A stretch of DNA of 64,000 bases from Eutreptiella sp. 'Long Island Sound 2002' (lineage: Eukaryota > Euglenozoa > Euglenophyceae > Eutreptiales > Eutreptiaceae). Positions 11,403-24,223 of the stretch are shown here, piece by piece. Position numbers and translations under genes: made by a program. Numbering within the stretch: position 1 is the first letter of the stretch; every line of letters starts with the position of its first letter. The DNA is taken from positions 154,534,265-154,598,264 of the forward strand of contig OZ038382.1 in NCBI GenBank assembly GCA_964036045.1, read 5' to 3'. The notes beneath the pieces were generated by a model. That model was given only the letters and a program-made list of their open reading frames with translations. It was not told the origin of the DNA and did not search any database.

Positions 11403-14400
11403 GTGACCCCCCAGGCGGCAGGGGTTATGTAGCCACCTTGCCCACTTGTGGGCCACCTCTGATTTTGCCCCCCGCGCTTAAGTGGTGGGGACCCCCTAGG
11501 CCGCAGGGGTTATGTAGCCACCTTGCCCACTTGTGGGCCACCTGTTATTCTGCCCTCCGCTCTGAAGCCGTGGGGACCCCCCAGGCAGCAGGGGCTCTGT
11601 AGCCACCTGATCGATTTGTGGGCTACCTCTCATTCTGCCCCCCGCTCTGAAGCGGTGGGGACCCCCAAGGAGGCAGGGGTTATCTAGCCACCTTGCCCAC
11701 TTGTGGGCCACTTCTAATTTTGCCCCCTGCCGTGAAGCGGTGGGGACCCCCCATGCGGCAGGGGTTATGTAGCCACCTTGCCCACTTGTGGGCCACCTCT
11801 GATTCTGCTTCCCACTGTGAAGCGGTGGGGACCCCTAGGAGGCAGAGGTTATGTAGCTACCTTGCCCACTTGTGGGCCAAAACCAATTCTGCCCCCCCCG
11901 CTTTGAAGCTGTGGGGACCCCCAGGCGGCAGGGGTTATGGAGCCACCTTGCCCACTTGTGGGCCACTTCTGATTTTGCCCCCCGCTCTGAAGCGGTGGGG
12001 ACCCCCCATGCGGCAAGGGTTATGTTGGCACCTTGCCTACTTTTCGGCCAGCTCTAATTCTGCCTCCCCGCTTTGAAGCGGTGGGGACCCCCCAGGCGGG
12101 AGGGGTTATGTAGCCACCTTGCCCACTTGTGGGCCACCTCTGATTTTGCCCCCCGCTTTGAAGCGGTGGGGACCCCCCTGGGGGCAGGGGTTATGCAGCC
12201 ACCTTGCCCACTTGTGGGCCAAAACCAATTCTGCCCCCCCCCGCTTTGAAGCTGTGGGGACCCCCAGGCGGCAGGGGTTATGGAGCCACCTTGCCCACCT
12301 GTGGGCCACTTCTGATTTTGCCCCCCGCTCTGAAGCGGTGGGGACCCCCCATGCGGCAAGGGTTATGTTGGCACCTTGCCTACTTTTCGGCCAGCTCTAA
12401 TTCTGCCTCCCCGCTTTGAAGCGGTGGGGACCCCCCAGGCGGGAGGGGTTATGTAGCCACCTTGCCCACTTGTGGGCCACCTCTGATTTTGCCCCCCGCT
12501 TTGAAGCGGTGGGGACCCCCCTGGGGGCAGGGGTTATGCAGCCACCTTGCCCACTTGTGAGCCACTTCCGATTTTGCCCCCCGCTCTGAAGCGGTGGGGA
12601 CCCCCCATGCGGCAGGGGTTATGTAGGCACCTTGCCTACTTTTCAGCCCGCTCTAATTCTGCCCCCCCGCGTTGAAGCGGTGGGGACCCCCCAGGCGGCA
12701 GGGGTTATGTAGCCACCTTGCCCACTTGTGGGCCACTTCTGATTCTGCCCCCTGCCGTGAAGCGGTGGGGACCCCCCTGGCGGGAGGGGATATGTAGCCA
12801 CCTTGCCCACTTCTGAGCCACTTCTGATTTTGCCCCCCGCTTTGAAGCGGTGGGGACCCCCCATGCGGCAGGGGTTATGTAGCCACCTTGCCCACTTGTG
12901 GGCCACCTCTGATTTTGCTCCCCACTTTGAAGCGGTGGGGACCTCCCTGGCGGGAGGGGTTATGTAGCCACCTTGCCCACTTTTGGGCCACCTCTGATTT
13001 TGCCCCCCACTTTGAAGCGGTGGGGACCCCCAAGGCGGCAGGGCTTCTGTAGCCACTGTGCCCTTCTGTGAGCCACCTCTGATTCTGCCCCCCGCTCTGA
13101 AGCGCTGGGGACCCCCCCAGGCGGTAGGGGCTATGTAGCCACCTTGCCCACTTGTGGGCCACCTCTCATTCTGCCCCCCTCTCTTAAGCGGTGGGGACCC
13201 CCCAGGCGGCAGGGGTTATGTAGCCACATTGCCCACTTGTGGGCCACTTCTGATTTTGCCTCCACAGAGGTTATGTAGGCACCTTGCCTACTTGTGAGCT
13301 CGCTTTGCTTTTGCCCCCCGCTCTAAAACGTTGGGGACCCCCCAGACGGCAGGGGTTATGTAGCTACCTTGCCCACTTGTGGGCCACTTCTAATTTTGCC
13401 CCCCGCTCTGAAGCAGTGGGGACCCCCCAGGCGGCAAGGGTTATGTAGCCACCTTGCTCACTTGTGGGCCACCTCTGATTTTGCTCCGCGCTGTTAAGCA
13501 ATGGGGACCCCCCAGGCGGCAGGGGTTATGCAGGCACCTGATCCTTTTTTGGGCCACTTTCGATTTTGCCCCCCGCTCTTAAGTGGTGGGGACCTCCCAG
13601 CCGGCAGGGGTTATGTAGCCACCTTGCCCACTTGTGGGCCACCTCTGACTGTCCCCCCCGCTCTGAAGCGGTGGGTATCCCCAAGCGGCACGGGCCATGT
13701 AGCCACCCGGCCTACTTGTGGGCCACCTCTAATTTTGCCTCCCGCTTTGAAGCGGTGGGGACCCCCCAGACGGCGGGGGTTATGTAGCTACCTTGTCCAC
13801 TTGTGGGCCACTTCTGATTTTGCCCCCCGCTCTGAAGCGGTGGGGACCCCCCAGGCGGCAAGGGTTATGTAGCTACCTTGCCCATTTCTGAGCCACTTCT
13901 GATTGTGCCCCCCGCTGTGAAGCGGTGGGGACCCCCTACGCGGCGGGGATCATGTAGCCACCTTATCTATTTGTGGGCCACTTCTGATTCTGCCACCCGC
14001 TCTGAAGCGGTGGGGACCCCCCAGGCGGAAGGGGTTATGTAGCCACCTTGCCCACTTGTGAGCCACTTCTGATTTTGCCCCCCGCTCTTAAGTGGTGGGG
14101 ACTCCCCAGGTGGCAGGGGTTATGTAGCCACCTACCCCTTTGTGAGCCACCTCTGATTCTGCCCCGCGCTCTGAAGCGGTGGGGACCCCCTAGGCGGCGG
14201 GGGTTATGTAGCCACCTTGCCTACTTGTGAGCCATTTCTAATTCTTCCCTCCGCTTTGAAGCGGTGGGGTCCCCCCAGACGGTAGGGGTTATGTAGCCAC
14301 CTTGCCCACTTGTGGACCACCTCTGATTCTGCCCCCCGCTCCGAAGCGGGGGGGACCCCCCAGGCGGCAGGGGTTATGTAGCTACCTTGCCCAGTGTTTA

Positions 14401-14462
14401 ATACTGCCCCCCCACTTTGAAGCGGTGGGAACCCCCCAGGAGGCAAGGGTTATGTAGCTACC
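11403..14462. repeat. 85-bp minisatellite, block 2 (with a ~345-bp higher-order repeat)
   Basis: Roughly 36 units of the same 85-bp repeat. A four-unit group is duplicated almost exactly: the variant GGGCCAAAACCAATTCTGCC occurs near 11872 and again near 12217, 345 bp apart. The part from about 12990 onward is the start of the segmental duplication whose second copy begins near 19930. Confidence 0.93.
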
Positions 14463-15587
14463 TTTTTTTGAGGCATGGCGGTTTCCCGCCCAAAACATCA
14501 TCACAAACTGCTCACAATGCGCGGTTCCTCGAAGGATAGCCGCGGGAACGGAACCCGTACAAAAAGATCATGGCACTGTAAATTTCCCTGGGTGCAAAGC
14601 ACTGCCAAGTGAGGCACCAATAGCCTAGGGAGAGTGACAAATGGCAATCAAATATTGCTGGGCTACCAACAGGAGAGGAAGCAGTTTGAAAGGCGTGACG
14701 AAACTAAAAGAGATAGGGCATGACCAGAGTCCTGTTGGAGTAACACTTCTGGATCGTCAGAAAAATGCAGTGGTCTGTAAGACTGAAAAAGAACCTGAGC
14801 TCTGTGACAGATGGATCATCCTAGGGAGACAGAGTCCACAGGTAAGCATACATATAAACAGGGTACAAGGGCTTGAAACTGGGAAACAGGGTCATCTGCA
14901 GAAAGACAAAAAAATAGAAAATAAATAAGGGCCTGGGTATGCAGGTTCCAGTGAAAATGGGGTGCCTGTTTGTCTGGATCGTCTGAACGATCCAGTGGTC
15001 TGTAGGACTGAAAAAGAACCTGAGCTCTGTGACAGATGGATCATCCCAGGAAGACAGAGTACACAGATAAGCAGACATATAAACCTGGGTATGCTGGCAC
15101 CACGAAAAGAAACAGAAATGAATTGGCGAGCGTGATATGAGGGGGGGGGGGGGGGGGGGGGGGGGGCTGTGGTTATGGGAAAATGGGGGGCAGGTGGGAT
15201 CTATGGTTTCTGGGGGGGGGTGGCTTTCTTGCATCTTGCTGAGGGGGGGGGGGGTTCAGCCTGCGTCCTTTTTGAGCAGAGTCGAGAAGTTTTGGAAGGT
15301 GGTGGCGAGAAGTGGTGCAGTTGGAATGTGGAGATGAAGTTGAGGGAGAAGATGTTGTGTTGGGGAAGTTGTGGGGTGTGAGGTTCAAGCGGTGGAATTT
15401 GGATGAAGGTTTTGTTTTGTGAGAGGAGCGAATTTGGTAGGGGTGTTTGTTGGTGGGTTTGTTGTGTGGTTGTTTCTTTGGATAAGTAAGTTTTGTTGGA
15501 GCGCTGGAGGAGGTGCTGAGGTCAGACATTGGTGTAAACCAGGGGTTGTCAGCGGCGTGAGGCTCGAGGTGATCAAGGTTCAGGTTC
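14463..15587 (-). mobile_element. Module M1, copy 1: retroposed sequence in the minisatellite
   Basis: A non-minisatellite block is flanked by the direct repeat ATGTAGCTACCTT (14452-14464 and 15588-15600), a 11-13-bp target duplication. A T run lies at its left edge, so a short poly(A) tail sits at the 3' end on the minus strand. This is the signature of LINE-mediated retroposition. On the minus strand it opens with a 138-aa Thr/Pro/Asn-rich frame (15589-15173) of unknown function. It also holds a ~225-bp internal tandem repeat (near 14750 and 14976) and long G runs. It could be a 5'-truncated LINE, a SINE-like element or a processed copy of a transcript. Confidence 0.65.
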
Positions 15588-16106
15588 ATGTAGCTACCTT
15601 GCCCACTTGTGCGCCACTTCTGATTCTGCCCCCCCCCTTTGCACCGGTGGGTACCCCCAAGCGGCAGTGGTTATGTAGCCACCTTGCCCACTTGTGAGCT
15701 ATCTCTGATTCTGCCCCCCGATGTGAAGCGGTGGGGACCCCCCAGGCGGCAGGGTTTAGGTAGCCACCTTGCCCACTTGTGGGCCACTTCTGATTTTGCC
15801 TCCCCACTTTGAAGCGGTGGGGACCCCCCAAGCGGCAGCGGTTATGTAGCCACCTTGCCCACTTGTGGGCCACCTCTGATTCTGCCCGCCGCTTTTTAGC
15901 AGTGGCGACCCCCCATGCGGCCGTGGTTATGTAGCCACACTGCCCACTTGTGGGCCACCTCTGATTCTCCCCCCCGCTGTGAAGCGGTGGGGACCCCCCA
16001 GGCGGCAGGGGTTATGTAGCCACCTCTGATTCTGCCCCGCGCCCTGAAGCGGTGGGGACCCCCGAGGCGGCAGGGGTTATCTAGCCACCTTGCCCACTTG
16101 TGAGCC
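15588..16106. repeat. 85-bp minisatellite, block 3
   Basis: About six units continue in phase after module M1. One unit (near 16020) is shortened by the loss of about 30 bases between GTAGCCACC and TCTGATTC. The block is duplicated at 24224-24742, including that shortened unit. Confidence 0.93.
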
Positions 16107-16112
16107 CGGGGG

Positions 16113-16138
16113 GGGGTTGGGTTGGGTTGGGTTGGGTC
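16113..16138 (+). repeat. GGGTT run, G-quadruplex-prone
   Basis: Four to five GGGTT units follow a G run. Four G3 tracts with 2-nt loops are the classic form for a G-quadruplex. About 200 bp including this run are missing from the second M2 copy, which keeps only a long G tract at that point. Confidence 0.7.
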
Positions 16139-16582
16139 AAGGCCTCGCCTGGTCGCCTACCCACGGTCCGCGCCGCCTTCCCTGCGGGACCCGACTGGGC
16201 GGCCGTACCCGGGTGTCCGGTCACAAGGCCTACCGGACTGTTGACCGCCCCCAGACCCCGCGGTGGCGCTCGCGGGCGGGAGATGCCGCCGTGCCTGTGT
16301 GGGGGGGGGGGGGGGGGGGCTACTCCGCGTGCCCTAGGGGCCTTCGGCCAACAGCTAGTTGCCAAAGGTGTCGCCCTCCGGCCTCCATAGGCGCCTAAGC
16401 CGCCCGATGCGCCATGAACACCAAAGGTGCCCTAAGGAAAATTTTGTCCAATTTGCACCCCAACACTATCCTTAAACCCAACCTTGACTCTAACACCCAC
16501 CCCCAACCTTAGCCTACTCCTATCCCTACACCTAATGAAGACAGAATATTGGGACCGAGGTGGTGGGGGAGGGAACATCAGC

Positions 16583-17510
16583 CCCTCTCCCTGTGCAAGC
16601 GCAAGCCTCATGCTCCGGCGAAGCAGCACTGCGCGTAAAGTCAAGGCGAAGCAGCACTGCGCGTGAAGTCAAGGCGAAGCAGCACTGAGCGTAGAATCAG
16701 AGCGAAGCAGCACTGCGCGCACGGCGCGTGAGGTCAGGGCGACGCGTGAAGTCAGGGCGACGCAGCACTGCCTGGGGCGACCTCCGCGCTGCGCCCAAGC
16801 GCCAAGGTAAATAAGCGTCGTCTGCCTCCAGTTGTATTCGCCAGAAGTCTTGTTTTCAGTGTGTGTCACGTGCGTGTGCCTGTCATTCACATGCAGTGAG
16901 TGGATCTGTAAATTTGACTTTGGCCTCTGTGCCTCCATCAACCCTGAGGCGTGGCATGCATGTGTGTATTGATATCCTGATGTGTAGCCTTGCCTTTGTT
17001 TAGCTCTGTTGAATCCTGGGACCCCTCTTTCAAGGCCCACGCTTAGCGCTGGACCAGGAAGAAGACAGTGTGCAGTAAAGTCGACGTTAAAGTATTCTTT
17101 GTGTCTGAGTTGCAGGGCAAGACAGGGTAGAGCTGAAAAGTCATTTGCACGGTGTTTTAAGAAACATTGTCTTTTTGGCTGAACTGCAGGCAGGGTAGTG
17201 CATAAAAGGGAAGCAAACAATTTAAGGTGTGAATCATTTGCAGGGTGTTTTGAGAAACATTTAAAAGCAGGAATTCAGAAAAAAACTTTTGGAAATTTTT
17301 TTTGAAAAAACATTTTGGAAAATATTGTGGAAAGGACCAATGGGGCAGAATAGAAACAAGCAAACCATTAGAAGCAAACCGAAAGGACATTAACAAGGAA
17401 AAAAATTAACAAACGACGTTCGTTTATTTTCATCGTTCGTTCGTTCGTTCGTTTGTTCGTTAATTTTCCAAAAAAAATTAACAAACAACGTTTGTTAATC
17501 CCAACCCTGG
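16583..17510. other. 928-bp stretch present only in M2 copy 1
   Basis: Copy 2 reads straight through at 25021-25023. The stretch holds, first, four or five diverged ~30-bp repeats of a GAAGCAGCACTGCGCG-type motif (16617-16770). It ends with an AT-rich palindrome in which ATTAACAAACGACGTTCG-like arms face a (TTCG)n run (17402-17500). No target duplication beyond 2 bp is visible, so insertion in copy 1 and deletion in copy 2 cannot be told apart. Confidence 0.6.
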
Positions 17511-18479
17511 CTATGAGTGATAAGGGACATCAAGAATGATTCACACATTGATGGCTCGTGACAAAGTGAAATCCGCTTGCAAGTGAACCCCATCACCACG
17601 AGGCCCACTTTCAAGGCTTTTTGGACTTCTCAGGGGCCAAAATGCCCCGAAATGGGCTCCAAATGGGCCCATTTCACCTGCTTGTGGTCTAGGATGAGGT
17701 TTGGGAAAATGCGTTTTTGACCCATTTTTGACCCATTCTTGGTCCCAAAAGGCCCATTTTCAAGGCATGTTGGGATTTTCTGAGGATCAAAATGGGCCAC
17801 CACAAGCCAAAAAAGGTCCAAAAACTTGTTTTAGCGTCGCACATGGTTTAGGATCATTTAGTGAGAAAAGTCATCTTTTTGCCCCTACTGGACCCTGTTG
17901 ACCCATTTGGGCACCCACCTGTTTGGGCTTGAGCTTGCAGCTTGCCGCGGCCTAGTGGGCCTAGGTATTAGGGTCTAGGCGTCCGTTTGTGCAATTCTGA
18001 GGGGTGGAAACCACAAAAAGTGGGGGGTTTTGGGTGGAGTAGGTGCCCTCGGAATCGCATTTTGAGCCATGTAACCAAAGATATGGCCTATTCTTGGTTT
18101 GTGGCTGTGGGCATTTGGAGCTTTTGGGGGGCTTTTTGGGCCGCTTCTGGGACATATCATGGAGTTACAGTGCCGCAAAGAGCTCTTTGACACCGGGAAG
18201 TGAACCTCCACATGGAGTGCACCCACCATTTCCCTTCGTTTGGCCGTTTGGAATGTGTTCTAGGGCTTTTTTTGCCCAAAAATGGCTGTTTTTGGCCCTA
18301 AACTGCAGTTTTTGAAATTGAGGTCCGCCACTTGCAAATCCCGTTTCCGGCCGCCACTGTTGAGTTTCTTGCTCAAACTGTGTGTGATTGTACTTCACAC
18401 CCATAAGTATCATCCACCAAAGTTCAAGCCGAATCTCAAGCACCATGACAGAGTTCTAATTTTTTCCCATTTCGCGCGT

Positions 18480-18481
18480 GC

Positions 18482-18516
<35 letters not shown>

Positions 18517-18626
18517 GCTAAACCTGGTAGGTCCACCCTAGACACTAAAAAGGGTTATAAAACCAAGACTAGTTCCATCAGCTCGGTGACCCTAACCCTA
18601 ACCCCAGCCCTAACCCCAGCCCTGGC
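18480..18626. repeat. GCTT microsatellite and interstitial CCCTAA-like repeats
   Basis: Runs of GCTT at 18480-18521 are followed near 18590-18626 by CCCTAA / CCCCAGCCCTAACC repeats, and the opposite strand motif GGTTAGGGTTAGG lies near 18772. The same features recur in copy 2 near 25990-26130. There are too few repeats for a chromosome end. Confidence 0.6.
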
Positions 18627-19096
18627 TCTCACCCTAGGCTAGGGTCAAAGTGATTGTTGGGGTCCAAAATGGAGAGCAATGATGTGGCAAAAGCAACCAA
18701 GAGCAAAATTGGGGGGATCTTTCTCAGCCCAATAAACATGGCTGGCATGGCCAAACCAACTAGCTGCAAAGGTTAGGGTTAGGTTTATGGTGATGGAATG
18801 GTTAAAGGGAGGGCAAGGCGAGGTAAAGGGAGCCTGTGCCCCCCCAACACCCCAAATCGCCCCACCTGGTTCCCCCCCCCCCACCACCACCCCGAATTGC
18901 CCCACTTGGACCCCCCCCCCCGAACCGACCCTCCCGGAGCCCCCCCCCCCAGGCCCCTCCTATACCTCCCCCCATTCGCCCTCCCTGTGCCCCCCCCTCA
19001 GATCCCCCCCCCCCCCCCCCCCCCCAAGGGGCCTCCGGCTGACAGTTAGTTGGGGGGGTAGTTGGCGTTCAGAACCGAGGGGTCGCCCCCCCCGTG

Positions 19097-22000
19097 CTTC
19101 TGAGCAACCTCTGATTCTGCCCCGCGCTCTGAAGCGGTGGGGACCCCCTAGGCGGCGGGGGTTATGTAGCCACCTTATCCATTTGTGGGCCACTTCTGAT
19201 TTTGCCCCCCCCTCTGAAGCGCTGGGGACCCCCAAGGAGGCAGGGGTTATGTAGCCGACTTGCCCACTCGTGGGCCACTTCTGATTGTGCCCCCCCGCTT
19301 TGAAGCAGTGGGGACCCCCCAGGCGGCAGGGGTTATTTAGCCACCTTGCCCACTTGTGGGCCACTTCTTATTCTGCCCCCCGCTTTGAAGCGGTGGGGAC
19401 CCCCCATGCGGCAGTGGTTATGTAGCCACCCTGCCCACTTGTGGGCCACTTCTGATTTTGCCACCCGCTGTGAAGCGGTGTGGACCCCCCCGGAGGCAGG
19501 GGTTATGTAGCCACCTTGCCCCTCTGTGGGCCACTTCTGATTTTGCCTCCCGCTCAGAGGTTATGTAGGCACCTTGCCCACTTGTGGGCCACCTCTGATT
19601 CTGCCCCCCGCTCTGAAGCGGTGGAGACCCCCAGGAGGCAGGGGTTATGTAGGCACCTTGCCTACTTGTGAGCTAGCCTTAATTCTGCCCCCCGCTTTGA
19701 AGCGGAGGGGACCCCCTAGACGGCAGGGGTTATGTAGCCACCCTGCCCATTTATGGGCCACTTCTGATTTTGCCCCCCGCTCTTAAGCAGTGGGGACCCC
19801 CCATGCGGCAGTGGTTATGTAGCCACCTTGCCCACTTGTGAGCCACTTCTGATTTTGCCCCCCGCTGTGAAGCGGTGGGGACCCCCCCGGACGCAGGGGT
19901 TATGTAGCCGTCTTCCCCCTCTGTGGGCCACCTCTGATTTTGCCCCCCACTTTGAAGCGGTGGGGACCCCCAAGGCGGCAGGGGTTCTGTAGCCACTGTG
20001 CCCTTCTGTGAGCCACCTCTAATTCTGCCCCCCGCTCTGAATCGGTGGGGACCCCCCCAGGCGGCAGGGGCTATGTAGCCACCTTGCCCACTTGTGGGCC
20101 ACCTCTCATTCTGCCCCCCGCTCTTAAGCGGTGGGGACCCCCCAGGCTGCAGGGGTTATGTAGCCACATTGCCCACTTGTGGGCCACTTCTGATTTTGCC
20201 TCCACAGAGGTTATGTAGGCACCTTGCCTACTTGTGAGCTCGCTTTGCTTTTGCCCCCCGCTCTAAAACGTTGGGGACCCCCCAGACGGCAGGGATTATG
20301 TAACTACCTAGCCCACTTGTGGGCCACTTCTAATTTTGCCCCCCGCTCTGAAGCAGTGGGGACCCCCCAGGCGGCAAGGGTTATGTAGCCACCTTGCTCA
20401 CTTGTGGGCCACCTCTGATTTTGCCCCGCGCTGGTAAGCAATGGGGACCCCCCAGGCGGCAGGGGTTATGTAGGCACCTGATCCTTTTTTGGGCCACTTC
20501 TGATTTTGCCCCCCGCTCTTAAGTGGTGGGGATCCCCCAGCCGGCAGGGGTTATGTAGCCACCTAGCCCACTTGTGGGCCACCTCTGATTGTCCCCCATG
20601 CTCTGAAGCGGTGGATATCCCCAAGCGGCACGGGTTATGTAGCCACCCGGCCTACTTGTGGGCCACCTCTAATTTTGCCTCCCGCTTTGAAGCGGCCGGG
20701 ACCCCCCAGACGGCGGGGGTTATGTAGCTACCTTGTCCACTTGTGGGCCACTTCTGATTTTGCCCCCCGCTCTGAAGCGGTGGGGACCCCCCAAGCGGCA
20801 GGGGTTATGTAGCTACCTTGCCCATTTCTGAGCCACTTCTGATTGTGCCCCCCGCTGTGAAGCGGTGGGGACCTTCTACGCGGCGGGGATCATGTAGCCA
20901 CCTTATCTATTTGTGGGCCACTTCTGATTCTGCCACCCGCTCTGAAGCGGTGGGGACCCCCCAGGCGGAAGGGGTTATGTAGCCACCTTGCCCACTTGTG
21001 AGCCACTTCTGATTTTGCCCCCCGCTCTTAAGTGGTGGGGACCCGCCAGGTGGCAGGGGTTATGTAGCCACCTACCCCTTTGTGAGCCACCTCTGATTCT
21101 GCCCCGCCCTCTGAAGCGGTGGGGACCCCCTAGGCGGCGGGGGTTATGTAGCCACCTTGCCTACTTGTGAGCCAATTCTAATTCTTCCCTCCGCTTTGAA
21201 GCGGTGGGGTCCCCCCAGACGGCAGGGGTTATGTAGCCACCTTGCCCACTTGTGGACCACCTCTGATTCTGCCCCCCGCTCCGAAGCGGGGGGGACCCCC
21301 CAGGCGGCAGGGGTTATGTAGCTACCTTGCCCAGTTGTGGACCACTTTTAATACTGCCCCCCCACTTTGAAGCGGTGGGAACCCCCCAGGAGGCAAGGGT
21401 TATGTAGCCACCTACCCCTTTGTGAGCCACCTCTGATTCTGCCCCGCGCTCTGAAGCGGTGGGGACCCCCTAGGCGGCGGGGGTTATGTAGCCACCTTGC
21501 CCACTTGTGAGCCAATTCTAATTCTTCCCTCCGCTTTGAAGCGGTGGGGTCCCCCCAGACGGCGGGGGTTATGTAGCTACCTTGTCCACTTGTGGGCCAC
21601 TTCTGATTTTGCCCCCCGCTCTGAAGCGGTGGGGACCCCCCAAGCGGCAGGGGTTATGTAGCTACCTTGCCCATTTCTGAGCCACTTCTGATTGTGCCCC
21701 CCGCTGTGAAGCGGTGGGGACCTTCTACGCGGCGGGGATCATGTAGCCACCTTATCTATTTGTGGGCCACTTCTGATTCTGCCACCCGCTCTGAAGCGGT
21801 GGGGACCCCCCAGGCGGAAGGGGTTATGTAGCCACCTTGCCCACTTGTGAGCCACTTCTGATTTTGCCCCCCGCTCTTAAGTGGTGGGGACCCGCCAGGT
21901 GGCAGGGGTTATGTAGCCACCTACCCCTTTGTGAGCCACCTCTGATTCTGCCCCGCCCTCTGAAGCGGTGGGGACCCCCTAGGCGGCGGGGGTTATGTAG

Positions 22001-23110
22001 CCACCTTGCCTACTTGTGAGCCAATTCTAATTCTTCCCTCCGCTTTGAAGCGGTGGGGTCCCCCCAGACGGCAGGGGTTATGTAGCCACCTTGCCCACTT
22101 GTGGACCACCTCTGATTCTGCCCCCCGCTCCGAAGCGGGGGGGACCCCCCAGGCGGCAGGGGTTATGTAGCTACCTTGCCCAGTTGTGGACCACTTTTAA
22201 TACTGCCCCCCCACTTTGAAGCGGTGGGAACCCCCCAGGAGGCAAGGGTTATGTAGCCACCTACCCCTTTGTGAGCCACCTCTGATTCTGCCCCGCGCTC
22301 TGAAGCGGTGGGGACCCCCTAGGCGGCGGGGGTTATGTAGCCACCTTGCCCACTTGTGAGCCAATTCTAATTCTTCCCTCCGCTTTGAAGCGGCCGGGAC
22401 CCCCCAGACGGCGGGGGTTATGTAGCTACCTTGTCCACTTGTGGGCCACTTCTGATTTTGCCCCCCGCTCTGAAGCGGTGGGGACCCCCCAAGCGGCAGG
22501 GGTTATGTAGCTACCTTGCCCATTTCTGAGCCACTTCTGATTGTGCCCCCCGCTGTGAAGCGGTGGGGACCTTCTACGCGGCGGGGATCATGTAGCCACC
22601 TTATCTATTTGTGGGCCACTTCTGATTCTGCCACCCGCTCTGAAGCGGTGGGGACCCCCCAGGCGGAAGGGGTTATGTAGCCACCTTGCCCACTTGTGAG
22701 CCACTTCTGATTTTGCCCCCCGCTCTTAAGTGGTGGGGACCCGCCAGGTGGCAGGGGTTATGTAGCCACCTACCCCTTTGTGAGCCACCTCTGATTCTGC
22801 CCCGCCCTCTGAAGCGGTGGGGACCCCCTAGGCGGCGGGGGTTATGTAGCCACCTTGCCTACTTGTGAGCCAATTCTAATTCTTCCCTCCGCTTTGAAGC
22901 GGTGGGGTCCCCCCAGACGGCAGGGGTTATGTAGCCACCTTGCCCACTTGTGGACCACCTCTGATTCTGCCCCCCGCTCCGAAGCGGGGGGGACCCCCCA
23001 GGCGGCAGGGGTTATGTAGCTACCTTGCCCAGTTGTGGACCACTTTTAATACTGCCCCCCCACTTTGAAGCGGTGGGAACCCCCCAGGAGGCAAGGGTTA
23101 TGTAGCTACC
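19097..23110. repeat. 85-bp minisatellite, block 4, with an 849-bp higher-order repeat
   Basis: About 47 units. From about 20717 a ten-unit group of 849 bp is tandemly repeated 2.8 times (starts near 20717, 21566 and 22415) with very few differences. The region from ~19930 to ~20700 is the second copy of ~12990-13780. Confidence 0.93.
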
Positions 23111-24223
23111 TTTTTTTGAGACATGGCGGTTTCCCGCCCAAAACATCATCACAAACTGCTCACAATGCGAGGTTCCTCGAAGGACAGCCGCGGGAATGGA
23201 GCCCGTACAAAAAGATCATGCCACTGTAAATTTCCCTGGGTGCAAAGCACTGCCAAGTGAGGCACCAGTAGCCTAGGGAGAGTGACAAATGGCAATCAAA
23301 TATTGCTGGGCTACCAACAGGAGAGGAAGCAGTTTGAAAGGCGTGACGAAACTAAAAGAGATAGGGCATGACCAGAGTCCTGTTGGAGTAACACTTCTGG
23401 ATCGTCAGAAAAATGCAGTGGTCTGTAAGACTGTAAAAGAACCTGAGCTCTGTGACAGATGGATCATCCTAGGGAGACAGAGTCCACACGTAAGCATACA
23501 TATAAACAGGGTACAAGGGCTTGAAACTGGGAAACAGGGTCATCTGCAGAAAGACAAAAAAATAGAAAATAAATAAGGGCCTGGGTATGCAGGTTCCAGT
23601 GAAAATGGGGTGCCTGTTTGTCTGGATCGTCTGAACGATCCAGTGGTCTGTAGGACTGAAAAAGAACCTGAGCTCTGTGACAGATGGATCATCCCAGGAA
23701 GACAGAGTACACAGATAAGCAGACATATAAACCTGGGTATGCTGGCACCACGAAAAGAAACAGAAATGAATTGGCGAGCGTGATATGGGGGGGGGGGGGG
23801 GGCTGTGGTTATGGGAAAATGGGGGGCAGGTGGGATCTATGGTTTCTGGGGGGGGGGGGGTTTCATGCATCTTGCTGAGGGGGGGGGGGGTTCAGCCTGC
23901 GTCTTTTTTGAGCAGAGTCGAGAAGTTTTGGAAGGTGGTGGCGAGAAGTGGTGCAGTTGGAATGTGGAGATGAAGTTGAGGGAGAAGATGTTGTGTTGGG
24001 GAAGTTGTGGGGTGTGAGGTTCAAGCGGTGGAATTTGGATGAAGGTTTTGTTTTGTGAGAGGAGCGAATTTGGTAGGGGTGTTTGTTGGTGGGTTTGTTG
24101 TGTGGTTGTTTCTTTGGATAAGTAAGTTTTGTTGGAGCGCTGGAGGAGGTGCTGAGGTCAGACATTGGTGTAAACCAGGGGTTGTCAGGGGCGTGAGGCT
24201 CGAGGTGATCAAGGTTCAGGTTC
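23111..24223 (-). mobile_element. Module M1, copy 2
   Basis: Nearly identical to 14463-15587, with the same 13-bp flanking repeat (23100-23112 and 24224-24236), differing mainly in the length of G homopolymers. Because the flanking minisatellite variants are duplicated too, this copy arose by segmental duplication and not by a second insertion. Confidence 0.7.

Larger units (their letters stand above)
16107..19096. mobile_element. Module M2, copy 1: inserted block in the minisatellite
   Basis: The minisatellite stops after CTTGTGAGCC (16097-16106) and resumes with the same ten bases (19097-19106, two mutations here; perfect in copy 2). That is a 10-bp target duplication. The ends begin CGGGGGGGG and finish CCCCCCCCG, a possible G-rich inverted repeat. 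An imperfect direct repeat (AGGGGCCTYCGGC...CAGYTAGTTG) lies near each end. No gene is recognised; ORFs are short and shared only because the block is duplicated. It contains a GGGTT run, a 928-bp stretch absent from copy 2, GCTT repeats, CCCTAA-like repeats and C-rich low-complexity DNA. The transposon class is not known. Confidence 0.5.

Noticed and set aside
18590-18626. Telomere end
   Set aside because: Only a few irregular CCCTAA-like units, embedded in a duplicated module far from any sequence end.
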